Positions 12,401 through 22,652 of a stretch of DNA of 64,000 bases are shown piece by piece. The notes below the pieces were generated by a model. It was not told where the DNA came from and did not search any database. It saw only the letters and a program-made list of their open reading frames with translations. Source of the stretch: Branchiostoma belcheri (Eukaryota > Chordata > Leptocardii > Amphioxiformes > Branchiostomatidae); NCBI RefSeq assembly GCF_001625305.1, contig NW_017803157.1, positions 195,991-259,990 on the forward strand. Reading direction: 5' to 3'. How positions within the stretch are numbered: position 1 is the first letter of the stretch; the number at the start of each line of letters is the position of its first letter. Made by a program: the position numbers and the translations under genes.

Positions 12401-15400
12401 AAATTCAGGTCCTCACTTATCCTGAAGAAGACCAGAAGTACCAGTTGAAAAGTTGTTGAGGGATTTCGTGTGATGAAATCAGGTTTAATTGTTCGTTTGT
12501 ACCTTGCAGTTCTTGCAGCAGGTCTGGCCATCAGAGCACTCCGCACCGTGTTTCAGTTTACATATCTGGCCGTCACAACATGGATCACTCTTCAGGCAGT
12601 TCTGTACTTTGCACAAATGCATAAGACGCATAAAATGCATAAAATATGTATTATCTTGCAACGAATATGTAGTTATGGCGTAATACATTCACAATGCATT
12701 ATACATGGTGTTTTTCTGTCATTTTCGATGAAGATTGTACATTCTATAGCCAAGGGTGTACTTAAGTGTAAATAATCAAGAAAGGGCTTACAAGATTTTT
12801 GTAAAATTTTGTTGAACATAGCCATGAACTAATGAGCCCGACAACGATACCATGTGCTCGTCAAGAAAAAGGTTACTAGTATTTTTAAATACTAGTTAAA
12901 TTAAAATTTAGATACAGGATGTCAATTCTTCAGAATGAGATTGATTTGAATTAGTAGGTCTGTGAGATGTAGGAGTGAAACCGTCAGTTCTTACCTGGTC
13001 CGAACCACAGTCACATTCCTCCCCGTGGTCAAGAATCCCGTTTCCACATTTGTACACCTCCTCCTAAAAAGGCAAACCAGAAATTTAACGTGATCCTTGA
13101 AAAGAATTACATCCGAAATAAAATACAAGAGACAATTCTCCATAATGTGACAACGAGTCCTTTTATAACACATAAGTATAACTATATCATGATTATATGC
13201 TATGTTAAAATGGCAATGTAACCCATACTTGTGGCGGTTTCTTCTCCAAGCAGGCAAAGTTGTTTTCCCTGATGCCATCAAAGAACGCTTGGCCAAACGA
13301 CTTCGGGTACCTAGAGTAGAGTAGAACAAACACGAAATGCTAAACGAATAAATGGGTAAAATTACAGGGCCACTCGTTTATATCCTTCATTCTACGCTAC
13401 GTCTACGTTATTTATGAAGTTTAATAAACATCAATGTAATCATCAATTGATTTTTGATAAAAATTACTCCAGTCAATATAGACTTACTCATTCCCACCCA
13501 TTGTGCATGCAGATCCAAACAGCTTCTTGGTAGGGCACGGCGAGTCGCCATCATCCAGGGGGTCTTGGGTATCCAAGAGGAAAGATTAGACAAATCCATC
13601 AACCAACTAATATGGAATTGATGTCTGCAAATTGTAATCAAAACTGCGTGCATTTGTTTGCTTGTTTCGCATAACCGGTAAACCACCGTTTTAGGCGTAA
13701 CACACCACATCTTTGTACATGTAAGTACAAGCTGCGTAAGACCGGACTGTAAGGCTTGAACCGGAAGGACTCCTGCTCTTTTCGTTAAGTGCGGTGGGTT
13801 CTTTAATGTGCGTGGGGTGTGGCTCTCCCCCAAAACTCTAACCATAATATGTTCCATGTTTTGTTTTGACGCATGGCGAATTTTATAACATTCCATTTTC
13901 TTCAGTTATGCTGTTAAATCACAGACAGCAAAGACAAACACAAACCCTACCGACAACATAATCTTGTTGGCATAGGTAATAATTGCATGATGGTATTAAT
14001 GGTTAGCACATAGAGATGTCAAATTGAATACCTTGATTGACAGACGTGTAAGATTAAGAGATGAATGCTATTCTACTGACTATGACATACGTGCTCTTTA
14101 GATAGTCCAAACTAGTAAACTGACCATATGGATGTCCGACGAAGAACTGATGTCCCATCTCATGGGTCAGCACATCGATGTAGTCTGCGGGTCTGCCGGT
14201 TGTTATGGCGGTTGACTATGCAAATTAGATCAGCAGTTTTAATTCTACGTAAGGTTATAGTTAAAGTAAAAGCCCTTCTATCAATGTTACATATGGTGGC
14301 ACCCATCAACCGATTCAATAGACGTGTGCAACCACAGCAATGAGTCGATTGGTGGTAGCCTATTATTTTTTTTTATCTAACTAACGTTCTTTTTCCAAAA
14401 TTCTAAGTACAAAGAAAACCAGTATGTACCAGTCTTTAGTCAGAGCTTGAACTCACGACCTACCGACCTACCGAATGTGAACACTCCACCCACTTGGCCA
14501 TTGCTCTGGTCGGTTCTATATAAGCGATACTGCAATAGTTCAATCTTTCTCTGGTGCAAACTTATTTATTTGACGAATAATAAATGTAGCTCACCCCACT
14601 AATGATGAAGGGGAAGTTGTCCACACTCTCCATCTGACAAAGGTCTCCCATTCCTGCACCGGTGGCTTTGGTTCCGTGGAAATAGGGAGGGCCACTGAAC
14701 AAAAGGAACCTGTCAATGTTACTAATTGTTGTAATACAGGTTGTAGCGCATGCTAGTATAGAGTTTTAATGGTTTAAAATCACCCAATTTAGTTATTTCC
14801 TAAATATATTCTTTATCTTTGCTCTGAAAGATGCCATTATGTTAACGCCACAGTGTCACAATTTCACCATTGTCCTATTTTCTAATATATAGCTATAAGC
14901 AATGTCCACGGCAATAAGCCAGTGCAAACCAGGTGCGCAATGGCATGTCCCGTATGATGCATTGTGGTCTAAGAACAAATGTCAAGGTCCAAGGGTCCTT
15001 AATCTTTGACCCCTGCACATGTGCACTTGGACCTGAGAACTGGTTTATTGACATGCCATATTGTTACAAATGTACGTACGTGATGAATGTTGCTGTATCG
15101 AATTTGTGGACAGGTCGCAGGTCATTCCAGATGTACTCGCTGACGTTTGGCTTGAGATAGTCATAGTAATGAGGGTTCTCTTCTTCTCCTGGCCAATATT
15201 TGTCCAGAATCTCAACTCCACTCAGGAGCACGCGAAAGTTGATCGTCCTGTAGGCCTGCAATTGGACAGAAAAACAAAAGTCTGAATGACAAATAAAACC
15301 TTATGAATGTATGTTGTACGTTGTACTGATTTTGACATATCCTTCACATAACAGTTTCTTATATTTATACACCATTCACAATGCGAGACAGTAGGCTGTA

Positions 15401-17501
15401 AATGAAGGTAAAGGCTCGTAATATTGTTATCAATCAAGACACTGGTTTATGATGGTTTATTTTGCTCGCACTATGCCAAAGGAAATATATAATATATTAT
15501 ACATAGTATTTTACCTTATCGAGAATTGCGACTGCCTCCATTGCGTGGTTCTCAATTGCAGCTCGATCACCGAGGAACACTTTGTCAAACTGTGAGGATA
15601 AGAAAAGATAAGTTAACAAGTTCTCCTATTTCAAAGTCTACATCAAACGCGACCTTGAGGATCTAAAAGCCAAAACCTACGCCCACTTCTTTACAATAAA
15701 ATAACACTGGGAGCGTTGAAAAATCCATAGCTTGCCCAGAACACGAGATAACACCAAAACCATCATGCATTCTCAACCTCTTGAATTGTGCTGTCTACAA
15801 AGTCACAAAATATTAATATCGCGAAACAAAAATCTATTTAGTGAAGGTACTAGCTAGGTAATACATTATGGTTTGATGCTTTAGTTACGTATTAGGTCGT
15901 CTCATGCTCACGTTTTGTGGGATATTTCAGCGTTTGTACAAAACTATGCCTTGTCATTCGTGCAACATCTTAGACTTACAGCATTCTTGTTGTAGATGAA
16001 GAGCATTCTGACGTAACGGGTCGGCCAGTCCACGGCAAAATTCCCGTCGTTCAGTAGGTAGTAGGGGACTTCTGGCCAGGTCTGTACAGGGAAGATCATG
16101 TGTGTAAAGCCTCTGTCACACAATGATTCACGAATTTGGCCTCCCGAACACTAGCCGAACGCCCGCCGACCATGGTCAGGAGTGGGTCGCGATCGGCGCA
16201 AAGTCGGCTGGCGTTCGGCGAATTCAGCTACAGTTCGGCTGCTACAACCGAATGTTTCAAACTGTTTAAAACATAAGTGAGTCATTCGGGAGGTTTGATC
16301 TTAGTTGGCTGGTTTTCGACCGTAAGTCAGCAGAACACCTCAGTGGTCGGAGCGTGTTAAGGGATCAAATTTGACTCCAATTTAACTCAAATTTCGACTC
16401 ATATAGAAAGGTAGGCATGGCCTAGATCTTGTCAGAGTGCTCCCGAACACCAGCCGACCTGTTCAGCTGGTACCGGTGTTCGGGAAGGAATTCGTGGGAC
16501 GTTCGTGAAAGTGTGACAGGGGCTTAAAGGGACGTGGCCGTGCTATATCGTTGTTTACCCGCCATGTTTTTGTGCGCTATTTGCATTTCAGTGAATCATA
16601 GCTCAAGCTCAATTATTGAACGCGTCCTCTGGCCATTCAACTAATCACTAGTGCTAGCTGGTCAATGGTATTACCGACTATTAGTATAAATCAATATCAC
16701 AGACAGGTCTATGACAAGTCACTCCTTTTGTGTATTAGTGTACCTTTAAGGTCTTGAAGCATTCGTGGTAGTTGCACAGACGAGAGTCGTTCCAAAAAGG
16801 AATGTCTCGTCGTTGCTGCTCTTGCAATTCCTGCACCTAAATTGAAACATTGATCAGCTTTAAGGCATCTCAATAAACGGTAGGAAACAAAATTATTTTC
16901 CTTGCGTGTATGTTTTAGCTATTTATAACAATTAAAATTGAGTTGAAGAATTTATTTACCTCTACATCTGCTGTCCTTGTTTCATCTTCGTCATCAACAT
17001 CGTCAGGCATTCTGCTGATCACCTCCTGCAAAAGGTGGTCTTAGTAAGTTGGTGTAGCCTTGCGAAATGGAAACTGCATTCTATATCTATTTCTTCACTT
17101 TACTCATATCATGATTAGGTGAAAATGAGTATGGATAGTATAGCAGGAGGGATTTAGCCTCCTGTCTGACCATATATATATATATATATATATGAATGTG
17201 TTTGAGTACGTAAGAATTAACAGAGGAGACCATATGCGAAGAAGCCTGGGTACCATCCTACTTGTATGCCGGGTCTCCTACACTCGCTTCCCTACTTGTT
17301 GTTTTCCCTACAATGTTTACTATATGCGAAGGTAAACATCGTGGATTTGCTTTTCAAATGTTACCTTTTTTGTGAATATTGTTTTTCATAATACAGATGG
17401 ACTGGATAATACAATGAAACATATCTTACCTTTATCTTTGTTGCGCGAAGGGTTGTGAAAAGTGACGCAATCATAAGGACGTTGAGCCACAGATTCGCCA
17501 T
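4537..17501 (-). CDS. ADAM-like metalloprotease with CUB, SUEL lectin, three kringles, GON and CCP domains
   Basis: Predicted secreted 1246-residue zinc endopeptidase with matrix- or glycan-binding modules. The 28 exons, 5' to 3', begin at 17501, 17025, 16836, 16081, 15589, 15255, 14694, 14215, 13563, 13310, 13063, 12601, 12153, 11827, 11223, 10821, 10402, 9763, 9304, 8945, 8416, 7652, 7200, 6671, 6346, 5813, 5058 and 4610. All junctions are phase-consistent. Approximate residues: signal peptide 1-20 (MANLWLNVLMIASLFTTLRA), short pro-region, reprolysin-like catalytic domain 99-311 (zinc site HEMGHQFFVGH 246-256, Met-turn CTMGG 278-282), disintegrin-like segment 316-367, CUB 391-524, SUEL/rhamnose-binding lectin 525-617, kringle 621-700, acidic linker, kringle 717-796, GON 798-1024, kringle 1026-1105, CCP 1109-1174, then a Cys-containing tail with stop at 4537-4539. 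No transmembrane segment is seen. Odd points: Phe replaces the usual Gly of HExxHxxGxxH, and the prodomain is short. The join at 10733/10402 is the main one where a two-gene alternative is conceivable. Confidence 0.8.
5613..6671 (-). other. module exons: GON end, kringle 3, CCP
   Basis: Three domain exons of the metalloprotease gene. 6566-6671 closes the GON domain (ARCGGWCGHCW). 6098-6346 is a complete kringle in one symmetric 1-1 exon (GETCQEG start, NYCRNP and WCYT signatures, last Cys in VPQC). 5613-5813 is a single-exon CCP/sushi domain also in phase 1-1 (four Cys, ending WPDCT). Symmetric phase-1 exons are the classic shuffling units of plasma proteins. Confidence 0.85.
6403..6495. repeat. 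(GT)n microsatellite
   Basis: Pure GT repeat from 6403 to about 6466, then an interrupted GT/CT tail to 6495. It lies in the intron between the last GON exon and kringle 3. The apparent Cys-Val open frame across it is a translation of the repeat, not a gene. Confidence 0.95.
7010..8416 (-). other. GON domain exons
   Basis: Exons 8145-8416, 7541-7652 and 7010-7200, with 6566-6671, encode about 227 residues matching the GON domain known from the C-terminus of ADAMTS9/ADAMTS20 and nematode GON-1. Visible signatures are SCAEVK, DGEYTFYP, VRVYC-like IRVYCHNM, ESNYAMIFADRL, TFSKVRIKFENSRIKV, AGDCYSW, GTFQVNLTGT and GGWCGHC. Here it lies between kringles 2 and 3 rather than at the end of an ADAMTS protein. 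Confidence 0.85.
8700..9763 (-). other. kringles 1 and 2 with linker exon
   Basis: 9515-9763 (DETCQEG to VPKC) and 8700-8945 (ECYTGSG to IPKCP) each encode a full kringle with NYCRNP and WCYT motifs. A 45-base exon at 9260-9304 between them encodes the acidic linker ELEKVGQEVQNMDAR. All three are symmetric phase-1 exons, so the linker could be skipped without loss of frame. Confidence 0.85.
10124..10402 (-). other. SUEL/rhamnose-binding lectin exon
   Basis: One phase 1-1 exon encodes a complete galactose/rhamnose-binding lectin domain. Visible features are TTCERDTLHLSC, the ATYGR motif, the repeated Cys pattern, VFGDPCHGVQKYLEV and a closing YRC. The acceptor is strong (long pyrimidine tract then ACAG). 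It joins the CUB tail exon at 10733-10821 in frame. Confidence 0.85.
10733..11827 (-). other. CUB domain exons
   Basis: Exons 11640-11827, 11099-11223 and 10733-10821 make one CUB domain. Landmarks are TIEPFPFGQ, SWLLHAPVGHTIKVHLI, CPYDWLEVRDG, RYC and the final strand MILRFRSDSSFDSHFVVKYE. Phases 1-0-2-1 match at every junction. Confidence 0.8.
11402..11512. mobile_element. short foldback element in CUB intron
   Basis: Inverted repeat with arms of about 28 bases: left CAGCGGATAGTGTAGAATTC, right its near-perfect reverse complement ending in GCTG. It encloses about 55 bases and has no coding capacity. MITE-like; family unknown. Confidence 0.6.
14400..14515 (-). mobile_element. tRNA-derived SINE-like copy
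   Basis: On the minus strand an A-box-like stretch (TGGCCAAGTGGGTGGAGTG) is followed by a B-box-like stretch (GTCGTGAGTTCAAGCTC) at tRNA spacing, without a foldable complete tRNA. This fits a decayed tRNA-related SINE head in an intron. Similar sequences occur at 21245 and 23748 on the plus strand. Confidence 0.5.
16105..16526. mobile_element. MITE-like element with AAGCCYCTGTCACAC ends
   Basis: Termini form an inverted repeat: the left end reads AAAGCCTCTGTCACAC and the right end GTGTGACAGGGGCTTAAA. Subterminal repeats of CCGAACAC and GTTCGG occur inside. It is about 420 bases with no coding capacity. The left end begins only about 24 bases upstream of the acceptor of the exon at 15980-16081. 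Confidence 0.65.
17171..17191. repeat. (TA)n microsatellite
   Basis: Short TA dinucleotide run in intron 1 of the metalloprotease gene. Confidence 0.85.
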
Positions 17502-17689
17502 CGCGTAAAAAAACACCCTTCAACAAAGGAAAGGATACTTATAAGTCGAAGGGTCAAGGTGTCAGAAATTCATGATACTCAAGATTTGTAAAATGAAAGT
17601 GGCATTTTGCACCAAGGAGATGTTTTTCATATAACACCACAAACTAAGGTATTCTGTACTATAGTACTAGTTATGTTACGTCGACGTCT

Positions 17690-17776
17690 AACCCCTAAAC
17701 AGCCTGTATAGTAAGCGTCTTACACCTAAACAGCCTGTATAGTAAGCGTCTTACACCTAAACAGCCTGTAAAGTAT
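17690..17776. repeat. 31-bp tandem repeat, about 3 units
   Basis: Unit CCTAAACAGCCTGTATAGTA plus AGCGTCTTACA, nearly identical in the first two copies and partial in the third. It lies about 190 bases upstream of the metalloprotease start codon. Confidence 0.85.
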
Positions 17777-17833
17777 ATTGTCAAGAGCTCAACACATGAT
17801 CATGCCTCTTTTTGTTTCCTGATTATGGATGGC

Positions 17834-18119
17834 CATGCCCGTAACCAGGGCTTTTTATCTAAAAGTCCAAGATTTTCGTTTAAAAGGTGGACTAATTTCT
17901 ATCATACGCGAGGCTGGAACCCTTGAAAAACTGCTCACTTTAAATTTGTCATTGAATAAAAAGTTAGCTCTGATTTTTCTTTTGAAATCCTCAGAAGAAC
18001 ACAGGAAATGCCATTTCAGAAGGTTTGATTTTCACAATTTTCCACCCCNNNNNNNNNNNNNNNNNNNNNNNNNNNNNNNNCCCCCACACACACACATTAA
18101 AATCCTGGCTACGGGCATG
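17834..18119. mobile_element. terminal-inverted-repeat element containing an assembly gap
   Basis: Left end CATGCCCGTAACCAGGG and right end CCTGGCTACGGGCATG are imperfect inverted copies. The middle holds the 32-N gap next to a CCCC and CA-rich tract. A related end (CCTAGCCAGGATTTT) is seen near 2980. Class not determined. Confidence 0.45.
18049..18080. other. assembly gap (32 N)
   Basis: Run of N bounded by C-rich and CA-repeat sequence, a typical place for a sequencing gap. Confidence 0.99.
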
Positions 18120-19404
18120 ATGCCCCCGTGACCAAAGTAAGGCCTGATGTTGGACTCGGTCCAGACCGTAACTTGTGGGAGTTTGTTGTCTACTCCTTAA
18201 CAGCTGCGTCTCGTCGTGTTGACGTGATATTTATCCGCTCAGTTCTTCAGCTGAACAGTCGGCTCTGAACAACAAGCTGCGACTTTGACATATAGTTAGA
18301 AGGTACAGACGCTACGGTCTTGGGCACAAAGTGCGTCGTCAGTTCATACTTTTACAGTATTGGAGCTTTGAGAGTATGCATTGCTACTACTTTATGCTAA
18401 AAGGTCTGGTGCTGTTTAACGGTCATTTACTATCCTTGTTTTCTGTTGCTAGCAAACTCTATCACTATGGTCACCTATACACTATTGAAATGACAGTCAC
18501 TGCATTCTTTGATAAATGCAAAAGTCGTTGACTGTAAATGTTACGCTTAGTGCCTTTTGGTAGCGCTCATGTTTGAAAGAATGGAAGAGGGAGATTTGTG
18601 GAATCATGATTTTAGCCCACAATCTTTGATACAGGATACTCGTACAGCATCTGATAAATGGTTATATTCTATCTTTACATACACATGTACAGTTATCCTA
18701 TAGACAATACTGTATTTAAGAATGATGTTTTACAAGAAAATGCCTATACCTTCTGGCGGGGAAACTGCGTCTCGGCTGCCAAGCTAGAAGGCGCGAAGTT
18801 GTTTGTGAAAAAGAAAACCACTTCGTCAGTCGTTTTGTCCTCCTTTGGGATCCTGACCAGGCTGAGCTTTTGACAAGATTAACTGCTCTACATCCCCCCT
18901 TGCAAGATTTAAGCTGACTAGAGTTAAATCTACACTAACAGAGTCGGTTGGAGGCACGCCAAATATAATCTTGTCACAATGCAAGTGTCAGCAATCTGTG
19001 AAGTGTAAGTTGTTGATAGGCACGGTTATATTTAACTGCTAGCCGACTGATGTCACAAGACTGCAAGCTGTGTTGTTCGCCTCATGTTGACTTGATTCAA
19101 TAAATATTCTAATGGGGTTTCCATGCGTTTTGAGGGACAACACATCAGGTCACGAAAAAGTCATCAGCATGTTAGTCATGTATTAAACCAGTCATCAGCA
19201 TGTTATAGCAAATATCTTTCTATTCTGGCCTTATTTGCATACTTCCTCTTAAGTAATATTTCACTTTTCATAACGACTTACTGCCAGGCTTGATTATAAT
19301 TTTCTTTTGAGTAGCTGTCACAAAACGTTATGACACTCCACTGCGACATCTGCTTGGAAATCAGGTTGACGGGTTGACCTACGGCCTGTGTCAGAGGTCA
19401 CAAC

Positions 19405-20774
19405 ATGGCGTCAAGTGGACATTTTGGCGACTCGTCCGGAGAGAAAACCGCCAAACTGGACATGTCTCATGGGTTTGTACACCACATACGGCGGAACCAA
19501 AAATCAAGGTAAGTTGGGGAGTAGCCTAGGCTGGTTTGTAGACTGACCGAAGCGTCATAATCGTATATTTTACTTCATGTCTTCGAATCCTTGGGGGGGG
19601 GGGCGTTCATGACATTAATTTTCAGTGACTTTCTGACTTTTAGGGACGACTATGACAAAGAGCAGAAGGCCAAGCAGGGCCAGAGAAGACCCCGACACAC
19701 ACAAGCCTCAGTCCGTCCCAAGAAGCCTGACCAGGTGGTGTACAGACCACGTGCCAAGCGCGAGAACCACACAGGTACGGGCTGAAAGCCTAGCCTGCAG
19801 TGGTCTCTCAAAATACAGAAAATTATACTAATCTACAGTGCTTTTTCATCAAAATATTAAACATATTAGCATGAAGTACATCTTTAAGTAAGTTGCTGTC
19901 AGATGAATAAATGCAATTTTAACTTTAGCCTTTGTCTTGATTTTAAAAACATTCAGATTTTTTTCCCCTTAATTGTCACATATGATCAAACATACATGTA
20001 CTAGTATGGTAATTCTATTTTTGTTGATCTAATTAAAACAATCTTCACTTCTTCACTGTGCACCAAAATCTCTCCACTACAGATGCAAAGAAAAGTAACT
20101 CATCATCAGATGAGCATGAATTACCCCGGAGAAAAGCACTGTTTCGGTTGGAGTATGAAGCTAAGAGTGGAGACATAACAGACATCATTATCTATGAGGT
20201 ATGTAAGTTGGACATACCTTTGAATGATTCTTGTTAACAAGTTCTCTTCCTGACACTACTAGTACTTAGTTAAAGGGTTATGAGATTTAACATGTATGAT
20301 GCCCAAAGATGAAAGTAAACACTGGAATAATCATTTACAATTGTATATACAAGTCGAATGAATTGAATGTCAGTTTAACACAGAGATTTGGGTTAATTGT
20401 TGATGATAAAATTACACTTTCAGTTGCAATGACCTTTTCAATTAACAGCTTACATGTACATAATGTATTTATGATCATGAGCTGTCAATGCAATTTTATC
20501 ACAGACTAATTGTGGCACATTGTGTACATAAAGTTGTAACATACTGTAAATTTAAGATTTGTTTGTGGAAAAAAGATGTTAGAGTTACAGTGCATGTACC
20601 GAGTCTCTAAATAATTTCTTTGTTGTTGTTGTTTTTCAGGATGATGACCCCAAATTTGTAGCAGAAAGGTTTGGAACACAGTTGGGACTATCAGATGATT
20701 TGAAAAATGCACTTTACATACATTTAGTAGATGAGATAAAGAAATCTAATAGTCTGTCAGCAGATAAGAGATAA
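19405..20774 (+). CDS. C2orf68: UPF0561 protein C2orf68 homologue
   Basis: Predicted 161-residue protein of the conserved UPF0561 family; molecular function is unknown. Four exons: 19405-19508, 19644-19774, 20083-20198, 20640-20774, all with GT-AG junctions and matching phases. The family core is clear: LDMSHGFVHHIRRNQ followed across the first splice by a DDYDK motif, then a basic RPKKPDQVVYRPR segment, an acidic/serine linker, LFRLEYEAKSGDITDIIIYE and a C-terminal helix with FVAERFGTQLGL. Length is close to the vertebrate protein (about 166). The strongly basic N-terminal half suggests nucleic-acid or acidic-partner binding, but that is inference. It is divergent from the metalloprotease gene and convergent with ACSL. 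Confidence 0.9.
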
Positions 20775-20910
20775 CATTAGTGGATAGTTTTATCGCAGAT
20801 TGCTCATTATCTGTATGAGTTCTGCCCACCAAGTACACGTGTATGCAGACGGCTGCCATGTGGAATGCCAAAATGTGTGTACATCATGCAATGTACATGT
20901 AAATGGGGCA

Positions 20911-21243
20911 TTTGGTTACCAAAATTTGTGCACATTGGCCATTTTGTCTAGATTGGCCTTTGAGTCACCAAAATGTGTTGGTCCGGGTCATGGGTCACCA
21001 AAATGTGTGCACCCGAGTCATTGGGTCACCAAAATGTGTGTACCTGAGTCATTGGGTCACCAAAGTGTGTGCACCTGATCCAATTGGGTCACCATAGCAA
21101 AATGTGTGTACATGTGGGCCATGGGGTCACCAAAATGTGTTACATGTACCTGGGCCATTGGGTCACCACAATGTGTGTACCTGGGTCATTTGAGTCATCA
21201 AAATGTGTGTGCATTGGCCCAATAGGTCATCAAAATGTGTGGG
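20911..21243. repeat. minisatellite, about 33-bp unit, roughly 10 copies
   Basis: Degenerate tandem units built on GGGTCACCAAAATGTGTG followed by a variable TACCTGAGTCATT-like half. It starts about 135 bases after the C2orf68 stop codon, so it may lie in its 3' UTR. Open frames across it are repetitive and not genes. Confidence 0.9.
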
Positions 21244-21244
21244 C

Positions 21245-21490
21245 ATGTTAGCAACCCTGGGGTAAGACAAGAGGCTGAGAGTTTGAACCCTGGCCATTGC
21301 CACTCTTACTGGCATCCTACTGTAAAGTGTTCCAGTCGACATTAAGACATTATTCACTGTTTAAAGAGCCAAGGGAATGTGGAAATATTGCACGTATAGC
21401 ATCTGTCTTCTCTGTCACTACCAGTGGGTGATTAGCTCTTCAGTGAGCTAAAACTGGACCCAGATTACTGTATTGTGGTTGTGAATCTAG
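21245..21490 (+). mobile_element. tRNA-derived SINE-like copy
   Basis: Contains a B-box-like GAGAGTTTGAACCCTGG preceded by an A-box-like segment, then a body sharing CACTACCAGTGG with the SINE-like copy near 23748. No complete tRNA fold. Boundaries are approximate. Confidence 0.45.
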
Positions 21491-22652
21491 TACACATCCA
21501 ATGGTGCTCTTCTAGTCGTACAGACAGAGATATTTATTGAAATATACCACAACAAATAGTAAATTTACAAAGATGTACACTTGGCTTGAGTGTAAAGTTA
21601 CTGTGCCATGTAAACCAGGCAGTAATACAAATACATCTCAGAGATGTGATTCACCATTACTTGTCAGTTTGACTAGTCAAATGGTTCTATATTCCTGTAA
21701 AAAAAGGCTACCTTTTGCATAGTAGCTTTTATAGTACAGCAGTTACATGTACATGCACCCTTGTACGTCATTGACAAGTCATTAACTCCCCAGGTGACTT
21801 CAGTAGTAAAAGTAAAGGTATATCTGCATGTTTGCTCAGTATATTCATGTCCAAACCAAACAAGATAATCATGACTCCCAAGCTTGAAACCATCTTATGT
21901 ACAAACATAAAGTTTCACATGATAAACACAAGCTTGAAGTCTTAAATATGAGACTCACTGTCTATATAATTCCTCAACGTGAATGAAAAAAATGAACTTT
22001 TCCCTTTTCTGTGATGTTTTTATAACAAGAACAAGTGTGTTTCCCCTACATGTTACAGGTTATCCTCTCAAGTTACTGTTCCTCATTATGCTTGCTACAC
22101 AAGCCTTTGGTTTGCTCATCAGTCAAAAATCATTCCTACTAAACGGCATTCATTGCTGAATGATGCTCTTCCTCTCTCTCCCATTTATCTGCAACGATAC
22201 CACACTCAGACCTTTTCCATCTCTCCATCCTCCAGCCATCTCTTATTAATAAACTCTTTCATTCCTCTATTGTCCTACAAGTTTTCACACATATTCCAAG
22301 TCCAACCTTCCTGCATTTCTCATTCCTTCAACTGCATTCTCTTTTCCCTGTCCCTTAACCTTCTTCCTCCTATCCCATACTCTGACACCAGCTTCAACCA
22401 ACACGTACATACACATCCACATGACGTTGTATACTTTTAACCATCAATATTCAAAGGGATATAGTCAACTATGTAGTATAAATGTACAACAAACAAGCAC
22501 TTTCAAGCACTAAAAAGTATAGTACACACGTTTTTGGAGGTCAGTACACCAATGGAAAAAATACCATCCTTTCATATGGTAGTTAGATTTTGTACACTTG
22601 ACTAAGCAATGTTTTGTGAAGTATGATATGAAGGACAGGAAAACGATGGCCA
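21491..22652. other. convergent intergenic region, 3' side of C2orf68 and ACSL
   Basis: AT-rich sequence between two converging genes. I see no exon with splice support. A TTTATT near 21534 could act as a distant polyadenylation signal for ACSL on the minus strand, but this is weak. Confidence 0.4.

Larger units (their letters stand above)
17502..19404. other. divergent intergenic region between metalloprotease and C2orf68 genes
   Basis: Head-to-head spacer that should hold both promoters. It contains a three-unit tandem repeat at 17690-17776, an inverted-repeat element at 17834-18119 interrupted by an N gap, and otherwise AT-rich sequence. I see no TATA box that I would defend. Confidence 0.6.

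Noticed and set aside
14400-14515. Possible tRNA gene from A- and B-box-like sequences.
   Set aside because: No complete cloverleaf or paired acceptor stem could be drawn; a SINE head is more likely. The same applies to 21245, 23748 and a weaker match near 57421.
616-17501. A single 33-exon gene fusing the metalloprotease to the trypsin domain (1531 codons, in frame).
   Set aside because: It needs a weak GTGGCC donor near 4548. The exon instead reads to a TGA at 4537-4539, and a clean signal-peptide exon with a good donor (3375-3423) sits directly before the trypsin exons. Two genes fit better.
22153-22440. A 95-codon plus-strand open frame rich in Ser, Leu and Phe.
   Set aside because: Low-complexity CT-rich sequence without conserved motif, splice support or a plausible promoter.
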